The translations under genes were made by a program, and so were the position numbers. This document shows positions 13,136-18,262 of a stretch of 18,262 bases of DNA, piece after piece. Below the pieces are notes generated by a model, which worked only from the letters and a program-made list of their open reading frames with translations, ran no database searches and was not told where the DNA came from. The DNA comes from Bacteriovoracaceae bacterium (lineage in GTDB: Bacteria; Bdellovibrionota; UBA1018), in assembly GCA_947446835.1 (NCBI GenBank), contig CANFHS010000011.1, positions 1-18,262 on the forward strand, written 5' to 3'. Positions within the stretch are counted from its first letter, which is position 1. The number at the start of each line of letters is the position of its first letter.

Positions 13136-13422
13136 AGCCGGGTTTCCGTGCGGACGAGAGCGGCCAGGCCGTGACGGAGTACATCCTGCTGCTGGCCGCG
13201 GTGGTGAGCTTTTTCCTGGTGATCGGCAGCGGCCTGAGGCGCCTCGACGTGGCCAAGGCCCTGACCCGGCCCCTGACCGAGGACTTCCGCTACGCTTACC
13301 AGTACGGCCATCCCAAGGCCCGCGGGTACGAGGACGAAGGCGGACCCAAGATGCACCCCCGCGCCGTGGGGGGAGACCCTTCGAACTTCCGGATCTTCAT
13401 CAACCCGGGGGTGACCCGGTGA
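13129..13422 (+). CDS. Third prepilin-like protein (TadE/Flp-like minor pilin)
   Basis: A 97-residue protein starting at ATG 13129, inside the end of cpaA. The frame extends much further upstream, but only as a shadow of cpaA. The leader MVKPGFRADESG precedes a predicted cleavage between G12 and Q13. The mature N-terminus, QAVTEYILLLAAVVSFFLVI, again has Glu at position 5 and Tyr at 6. The mature length of 85 is nearly twice that of flp1. The added part (about 45-97) is polar and Gly/Pro-rich, ending in SNFRIFINPGVTR. The Flp-like head with an extended tail suggests a minor pilin that caps or decorates the fibre. Its stop overlaps the next start (GTGA). Confidence 0.82.
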   Translation: MVKPGFRADESGQAVTEYILLLAAVVSFFLVIGSGLRRLDVAKALTRPLTEDFRYAYQYGHPKARGYEDEGGPKMHPRAVGGDPSNFRIFINPGVTR

Positions 13423-13979
13423 TCCGCTCCCGCCGCGCGCACCAGGATTCCAAATCGGGACAGTCGACGGTGGAGTTCGCGCTGACGCTCATCCTGCTCA
13501 TGGGCTTCGTGCTGTTCTTCCTGCAGAGTTCCCTCGTGCTGGGGTGGTCGAACTACGTGCACTACGCCACCTTCATGTCGGCTCGCGCCTACCTTGCCAG
13601 TGGACCCACCGTGTCCGAGCAGGAAGAGCGCGCCCGGGCGGTGGCCAAGGCCATGCTGAAGAAGAACGGCCGCGACCGGTTCCCGGGCCTGAGTCAGGGT
13701 CTTGACGGTTCGGATGACGAGGTCAAAGGCCTGTTCATCCAGCCTCCCGAGGCTTTTGTGGCCAATCCCCAGAACGCCGACTTCAGTTGGATGGAGGGAG
13801 TCCGATACAGATTCAAGAGCCGTCTTTTCATGATGCCCTTTGCGGGCAGTCGAGGCGGCAAGGACCCCTCCAACCAGCTCCAGCTCCAGTCGGAGAGCTG
13901 GCTGGGAAGGGATCCGTCTGTCCAGGAGTGCCAGGCTTACATGAATCGTGTCGGAGGCTTGATCGACAATGGGTGCTAG
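13419..13979 (+). CDS. TadE-like pseudopilin
   Basis: A 186-residue protein read from GTG 13419, which overlaps the previous stop as GTGA and has GGGGGTG a few bases upstream. The basic leader ends KSG, with cleavage expected between G14 and Q15. The mature start, QSTVEFALTLILLMGFVLFF, has Glu at position 5 and Phe at 6, the TadE pattern. After the helix comes a soluble domain of about 145 residues. The C-terminus carries two Cys (171 and 186, the last residue), a possible disulfide as found in TadE-type proteins. TadE/TadF pseudopilins are needed for Flp assembly in known systems; their exact place in the fibre is not settled. Confidence 0.87.
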   Translation: MIRSRRAHQDSKSGQSTVEFALTLILLMGFVLFFLQSSLVLGWSNYVHYATFMSARAYLASGPTVSEQEERARAVAKAMLKKNGRDRFPGLSQGLDGSDDEVKGLFIQPPEAFVANPQNADFSWMEGVRYRFKSRLFMMPFAGSRGGKDPSNQLQLQSESWLGRDPSVQECQAYMNRVGGLIDNGC

Positions 13980-14550
13980 CGCCGAGATCCGCAGGATCGA
14001 ACCGCGCGCTTGCCTCGGCAACGAGGAGGGGCAGAGTCTGCTCGAATTCCTCCTCGTGCTGCCCTTGCTCATCGGAACCGTAGTGATCCTGGTCCGCGTG
14101 AACACGGCGGTGCAGATGTCGATCGTGAACCAGCAGTACGCCCGGTCGCACGCCCTGTTCATCGCCCACAACAGCCCCGTCTATCCGCGCTGGCGGCACC
14201 ACGAAAAATTCTTCCTGAACGGCACCAACCAGGTGGTCATGGGCGTCTCCGAGAACAACCTGCGCAGTGACGACGAGGACGGGGCCGAGTACTTTCCGGA
14301 AGCCTCCACCCAGCTGGTCAGCCGAAACCGGAGGCTGGCGGGAACCGACGTGTCCGGTGGGGAAATCCCGGACCGGCGGGGCAAGGTGCGCATCCGCAAC
14401 ACGGTTTCACTCTGCGCCCCCAGCATCGTCATGCGCGGCAATGGCGGGTCGCTGCTGCCGGTCGGTCCCGACATGCCCGAGGTGGCCGATGCGACCTCGT
14501 TCCTGTACTGCGCAAGCCGCCTGGAAGGCATGGAGACCCTGAAGCCATGA
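13969..14550 (+). CDS. TadE/TadF-like pseudopilin
   Basis: A 193-residue protein starting at ATG 13969, overlapping the preceding gene by 11 bp. The long basic leader ends NEEG, with cleavage expected between G21 and Q22. The mature start is QSLLEFLLVLPLLIGTVVIL, with Glu at position 5 and Phe at 6. The soluble domain includes a Trp/His-rich patch (PRWRHHEKFF, 73-82) and two Cys (149 and 181) that may form a disulfide. Together with the preceding gene it forms the TadE-TadF pair of many tad loci. Which is E and which is F cannot be decided by eye. Its stop overlaps cpaB as ATGA. Confidence 0.85.
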   Translation: MGASAEIRRIEPRACLGNEEGQSLLEFLLVLPLLIGTVVILVRVNTAVQMSIVNQQYARSHALFIAHNSPVYPRWRHHEKFFLNGTNQVVMGVSENNLRSDDEDGAEYFPEASTQLVSRNRRLAGTDVSGGEIPDRRGKVRIRNTVSLCAPSIVMRGNGGSLLPVGPDMPEVADATSFLYCASRLEGMETLKP

Positions 14551-15386
14551 ACAACAAGGCACTGACCCTTTCGCTCCTCATGGCCGTGATCGCGGTGTTC
14601 TTCGTGCAAAGCTACGTGAACAGCATCGAGGAGGACGCGCGTCGCAAGTTCGGCACCGAAGTCCTGGTGCTGAAGGCCAAGAAGGACATCCGGGACCAGG
14701 AAACACTGAACGAGACGATGGTCGAGCTTTCGCTCATTCCCAAACGGTTCCTGGAGCCCGCCTCCGTGTACTTCGAGAAGCGGGAAGAGGACAAGGAAAC
14801 GGCCCGGAACATCAAGGCCCTGGCCGGCAGCGTGGCCATGGTGCCCATCCGCAAGGGCGAGCAGATCACCTACAACAAGATCACCGAGCCTTCGATCCGC
14901 ACCGGCCTTTCGCCCCAGGTCGCGCCGGGCCGCCGGGCCATTGCCGTGCCCGTGAACGAGACCAGTGGCGTGGGCAAGCTGGTCAAGCCGGGCGACCGCG
15001 TGGACCTCATCGCCATCATCGACATGGGTGGCGGCAAGGAGAACAAGCTCTCCAAGGTGCTGCTCCAGGACGTGGTGGTCCTGGCCGTGGGCAAGAACGT
15101 GACGAACAACGCGGCCCGGATCATCGAGCCGGATCCGGTCAGCGGCCAGCCCCGGGCCCGCAGCCTGAACGAGGACTCCAGCTTCAGCACCGTGACGCTC
15201 GAGGTGGAACCCCTGCAGGCGCAGGCCGTGGCGCTGGTCATGGCCGGCGGTGACAACGCGCTTTCGCTTTCCCTGCGGAACAACGACGATTCCGAGCGTC
15301 CCCCCACGCAGAGCCTGACCTTCCCCGACGTCCTCGGCCCCGACTTTGCCCGCATCCAGCGGCAGCCGGCAGGAGGTCGCCGATGA
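14547..15386 (+). CDS. cpaB: Pilus assembly protein CpaB/RcpC
   Basis: A 279-residue protein with an N-terminal membrane or signal segment (5-23) followed by a periplasmic body. Residues 37-112 form a SAF-like domain, including VLKAKKDIRDQETLNETMVE (41-60) and ALAGSVAMVPIRKGEQIT (91-108). The family signature follows at 129-155: GRRAIAVPVNETSGVGKLVK, then PGDRVDLIA. The RcpC/CpaB domain runs to about 245 and includes the EVEPLQAQAVALVMAGG element (219-235). CpaB works with the CpaC secretin at the outer membrane and periplasm of the Tad machine. It is coupled to both neighbours by 4-bp ATGA overlaps, so stoichiometric synthesis with the secretin is likely. Confidence 0.93.
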   Translation: MNNKALTLSLLMAVIAVFFVQSYVNSIEEDARRKFGTEVLVLKAKKDIRDQETLNETMVELSLIPKRFLEPASVYFEKREEDKETARNIKALAGSVAMVPIRKGEQITYNKITEPSIRTGLSPQVAPGRRAIAVPVNETSGVGKLVKPGDRVDLIAIIDMGGGKENKLSKVLLQDVVVLAVGKNVTNNAARIIEPDPVSGQPRARSLNEDSSFSTVTLEVEPLQAQAVALVMAGGDNALSLSLRNNDDSERPPTQSLTFPDVLGPDFARIQRQPAGGRR

Positions 15387-17047
15387 GCGGTCGTCGCTGG
15401 CTCACGGCATGCCTGGCGCTTCTGCTTCTGGCCGGCCCGGCGCATCGGGCCTGGAGTGGTCCCGAGGATGAGCCCTCGGCCGACGAGGAAAGCTTCGAGC
15501 CCGCGCCCCGGCCCACGCCGGCCCCGGCTGCCGGGAAGGCCCAGAAGCGCGGCTACCAGCGCTCCCGCCTGACTTCCGACGAGAGCGAGGCCACGGCCGA
15601 CCGCCGCAAGCTGCTCCTGGCCTCGGGCGAGGACCGTGCCGTGGACCTCGATTTCGAGGTGAACGCGGGTGCCAAGGGCATTGCCATCGGGAATCCCCAG
15701 GTTGTCCTCTCGACCCTGGTCAAGATGGGCGACAAGCGCCAGCTGGTGTTCAAGCCCCTGAAGGCGGGGGAAACCACGGTCACGGTGCGTGACACCGACG
15801 GCACCCTGCGCCTGGTCTTCCAGGTGTCCGTCACGGGATCCAACCTGCTGCGCAAGGCCGGAGAGATGCGCGAGCTGCTGCGGGACATCGAGGGCATCGA
15901 CATCAAGATCGTGGGCCAGAAGATCGTGATCGATGGCGAGGTCCTCGTGCCTGGCGATTACGGCAGGCTTCTCCAGGTCGCCCAGGACAAGTCCTATTCG
16001 GACTCGGTCCTGACGCTGGCCTCGATTTCCCCGTTGGCCATCCAGGCGCTGGCCCAGAGGATCAAGGGCGACATCAACGTCTTCGCCCCCAAGGTGGAGG
16101 TCAGGCTGGTGAACGGCATGATCTTCCTGGAAGGCATGGTCGATTCGCCCGACAAGGCCAAGCGCGCCTTCGAGCTGGCCAAGCTGTACCTGCCCGACGC
16201 CAAGCCGGGCAATCCGATCGCCTCGCGGGACCCTTCCGCACAGGTCCTGCCGCCGCGCTCCCTGATCCAGAACTTCATCCTGGTCGAAGCGGCGCCGCCC
16301 CGGAAGCAGGAGAAGCTGGTCCGCGTGACCGTCCACTTCGTCGAGCTGGCCAAGGACTTCAACAAGGCCTTCGGCTTCAAGTGGGAGCCGGGCTTCACCT
16401 CCAATCCGCAGATCACCATCGGGGACAACGGCACCGGGACCGGAGCCACCGGACCGAGCTTCTCGGCCACCATCTCGAGCCTTTTTCCGAAGCTTCGTTC
16501 GGCCCAGGATGCGGGCTATGCCCGCGTGCTCAAGACCGGAACCGTCGTGGTCCGGAGCGGTCAGCCCGCGTCGCTCAACGAGCAGACCGAGTTCCCCTTC
16601 ACGCGCATGGGTCCCAACGGCCAGCCGGTGGGCGACTCCAAGCCCGTGGGCCTCGAGGTCTCGGTCACTCCCAAGATCGTGGGCCAGAGCGAAGACATCG
16701 ACATGGACCTGGAGCTGAACCAGGTGAGCCTGGTGGCCCGCGGGGCAGCCGGCGCCGCCCCGATCACCACGAACCACAAGGTCAAGACCAAGCTCTACGT
16801 GAAGTCCAGCGAGAGCGCGGCCGTGGCAGGCGTGACCTCGGCGGACGTGAAGACCGACTTCAACAAGGATGACCCCAACCAGGGCAGCTTCCAGGGCCAG
16901 ACCGACCCCCTGTTCACGCTCAAGCACACCAAGAGCTACGCCAAGCAGAAATCCCAGTTCGTGATCTTCGTGACCCCCCAGGTGATCGAGAACGCTTCCG
17001 AAGGCACCGATGACCTGAAGAAGAACTTCCGCGTGAAGGTGCGCTGA
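15383..17047 (+). CDS. cpaC: Secretin CpaC/RcpA of the Tad outer-membrane channel
   Basis: A 554-residue outer-membrane secretin with a signal peptide (1-25). An acidic and Pro-rich segment (27-60) precedes the pilus-formation N-terminal domain (about 85-150: NPQVVLSTLV and LKAGETTVTVRD). A BON-like region follows (about 160-270: IDGEVLVPGDYGRLLQVA and VNGMIFLEGMVDSPDKA). The secretin core is at 311-535: RVTVHFVELAKDFNKAFGFKW opens it, GTVVVRSGQPASLNEQTEF (386-404) is the typical gate segment, and GLEVSVTPKIVG (423-434) and FVIFVTPQVI (526-535) are conserved strands. There is no lipobox, so a separate pilotin such as TadD would be expected; none is in the window. It starts within the cpaB stop (ATGA). 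One base separates its stop from the next ATG. Confidence 0.93.
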   Translation: MSGRRWLTACLALLLLAGPAHRAWSGPEDEPSADEESFEPAPRPTPAPAAGKAQKRGYQRSRLTSDESEATADRRKLLLASGEDRAVDLDFEVNAGAKGIAIGNPQVVLSTLVKMGDKRQLVFKPLKAGETTVTVRDTDGTLRLVFQVSVTGSNLLRKAGEMRELLRDIEGIDIKIVGQKIVIDGEVLVPGDYGRLLQVAQDKSYSDSVLTLASISPLAIQALAQRIKGDINVFAPKVEVRLVNGMIFLEGMVDSPDKAKRAFELAKLYLPDAKPGNPIASRDPSAQVLPPRSLIQNFILVEAAPPRKQEKLVRVTVHFVELAKDFNKAFGFKWEPGFTSNPQITIGDNGTGTGATGPSFSATISSLFPKLRSAQDAGYARVLKTGTVVVRSGQPASLNEQTEFPFTRMGPNGQPVGDSKPVGLEVSVTPKIVGQSEDIDMDLELNQVSLVARGAAGAAPITTNHKVKTKLYVKSSESAAVAGVTSADVKTDFNKDDPNQGSFQGQTDPLFTLKHTKSYAKQKSQFVIFVTPQVIENASEGTDDLKKNFRVKVR

Positions 17048-17048
17048 G

Positions 17049-18262
17049 ATGGCCGGCCATGTGGTTGCCATCGTCGGCGGCAAGGGTGGGGTCGGCAAGA
17101 GCGTGTTTGCCGCGAACCTCGCCATCGCGTGGATGCAGGAAACCCGGCAGCGTCCGCTGATCGTGGACCTGGACCTGCACTCGCTGGGCGACCAGAACAT
17201 CATCCTGAACCAGAATCCGCCCAAGGGAATTGTCGAGGTGAGCCGCCTCCAGGGAGCCGCGCTCGACCTGAAGACCCTGGCGCCGTTCCTGGTCAATGCC
17301 CAGGCGGGATTCAGCTTCATCGGCGCCCCCAGGGACAGCATCGTTGCCCGCGACCTGGACGTGGACGGCCTGGGGCGGTTCCTGAAGGCCGTGACCCAGC
17401 ACTTTCCGCTCGTGGTGGTGGATTGCGGCAGCGGAATGGACGCCCATGCCCTGAAGGTGTTCGAGTACGCGACGGCCATCTTCTGCGTGACCACGGCCGA
17501 CGTGATCGTGGTGAACCAGACCAAGCGCGTCCTGGCCCGTGTGCAGGAGCTGCTGTTCCCGCCGGAGATGGTGCAGATCGTGCTGAACCGCTACAGCGCC
17601 GCGCACATCGTCAATCCGCAGCTCATCCAGAAGAACCTGAACCGGCAGATCTTCGCGGCCATCCCCGACGATGCGGCGACCTGCGACAGCTCGTTGGCCA
17701 AGAGCACGCCGCTCTGCCTGGGGGCGCCCAATGCTCCCATTGCGCGCGCCTACCACGACCTGGTCCGCAGGATGCTGCAGACGAACCTCCTCGATAACCT
17801 GGCACGGCTCAAGAAGCCCACCGGGGTGGCTGCGCGCGCCCAGGCCGCGGTGGCCGCCACGGGAGTCCCTTCGGGATCGCTGGCCGAGCCGGGCAGTGGT
17901 CCGGGGGCGCGTTCCGCTATCGGCCTGATCGACCCGTGGACGGCCGTGAAGCTGCGCCTGCATCGCGCCCTGGTCGACCAGATGGACCTGAAGAAGACCA
18001 ACACCGACACGAGTGATCCGAAGCAGCGGGCCATCCTGCGGGAGAAGACCCAGAAGGCCATCCTGGACCTGCTGGGCACCGAGGACACCGGTGGGCTGCT
18101 CTCGACCCGCGAGCTCAAGGCCCAGATGGTGAAGGAAGTGCTGGACGAGGCCCTGGGCCTGGGGCCGCTCGAGGACCTCCTGGCCGACGACTCGGTCACC
18201 GAGATCATGGTCAACGCGCGCGACCAGATCTACATCGAGAAGGCCGGAAAGCCGCTCATCTC
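17049..18262 (+). CDS. CpaE/TadZ-like ATPase fused to CpaF/TadA motor (N-terminal part; cut by window edge)
   Basis: One uninterrupted frame of 404 codons runs off the right end. Residues 1-255 are a MinD/ParA-type ATPase like CpaE/TadZ, which places Tad machines in the cell: deviant Walker A GGKGGVGKS (10-18, signature Lys 12), Walker A' IVDLDLHSLGDQN (38-50), and VVVDCGSGMD (122-131) for the nucleotide-sensing Asp. There is no receiver domain before it. A flexible Ala/Pro/Gly-rich linker (256-292) leads to a second part that matches the N-terminus of CpaF/TadA, the pilus motor: KLRLHRALVDQMDL (301-314), then VKEVLDEALGLGPLEDLLAD (361-380), and SVTEIMVNARDQIYIEK (382-398). Walker motifs of the motor lie beyond the window. 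The ATG at 17049 is one base after the cpaC stop. A sequencing frameshift could in principle join two genes, but no stop or start signal is seen in the linker. Confidence 0.88.
   Translation, partial: MAGHVVAIVGGKGGVGKSVFAANLAIAWMQETRQRPLIVDLDLHSLGDQNIILNQNPPKGIVEVSRLQGAALDLKTLAPFLVNAQAGFSFIGAPRDSIVARDLDVDGLGRFLKAVTQHFPLVVVDCGSGMDAHALKVFEYATAIFCVTTADVIVVNQTKRVLARVQELLFPPEMVQIVLNRYSAAHIVNPQLIQKNLNRQIFAAIPDDAATCDSSLAKSTPLCLGAPNAPIARAYHDLVRRMLQTNLLDNLARLKKPTGVAARAQAAVAATGVPSGSLAEPGSGPGARSAIGLIDPWTAVKLRLHRALVDQMDLKKTNTDTSDPKQRAILREKTQKAILDLLGTEDTGGLLSTRELKAQMVKEVLDEALGLGPLEDLLADDSVTEIMVNARDQIYIEKAGKPLI

Noticed and set aside
14870..17524. 884-codon open frame on the minus strand
   Set aside because: It is antisense to cpaB, cpaC and the CpaE-CpaF fusion, all with firm family motifs. 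Its composition is a typical high-GC shadow and it crosses three real genes.

Overview
The window is GC-rich (by eye about two thirds G+C) bacterial DNA, almost entirely coding. The protein families suggest a Gram-negative with an outer membrane: a secretin, DppBC-type permeases, NagZ and a Tad/Flp (type IVb) pilus system. FHA-domain proteins and a PP2C phosphatase built into a tad locus recall delta-proteobacteria in the old sense (Bdellovibrionota, Myxococcota), but this is a weak inference. No rRNA, tRNA, CRISPR, insertion sequence or prophage was seen.

Left block (1-4802), all on the minus strand and read right to left: a YihY/BrkB membrane protein, a secreted protein of unknown function, a DppB-like and a DppC-like ABC permease, NagZ, and the first 139 codons of a secreted HAF-repeat-like protein cut by the window edge. 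All five junctions are 4-bp overlaps or gaps of 4-9 bp, so this looks like one operon of envelope functions. NagZ also has a perfect TATAAT seven bases before its ATG, which may give a leaderless transcript.

A 141-bp AT-richer divergent gap (4803-4943) separates it from the right block. This block is all plus-strand and forms a tad locus in two transcription units.

Unit 1 (4944-12010): tadC, a DUF192 protein, three membrane-anchored FHA proteins (FHA-TM-sensor-TM-HAMP-PAS; FHA-TM-TPR; FHA-FHA-TM-TPR) and a PP2C-type phosphatase. This looks like a phospho-threonine signalling module attached to the pilus platform. No kinase is visible.

A second gap (12011-12166) precedes unit 2 (12167-18262 and beyond): flp pilin, a second Flp-like prepilin, prepilin peptidase CpaA/TadV, a third short prepilin, two TadE/TadF-type pseudopilins, CpaB/RcpC, secretin CpaC/RcpA, and an open reading frame joining a CpaE/TadZ-type ATPase to the N-terminus of the CpaF/TadA motor. 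That last gene runs off the right edge. No tadB is visible.

Two points stand out. First, CpaE and CpaF are one polypeptide. Second, the only two sizeable gaps of the locus share a composite sequence: TTGA-N9-TCAA, then AGTTTTC(A/G)GGCCG-N5/6-CCGAT. The second part resembles a sigma-28 promoter, so the two tad units may share a switch.
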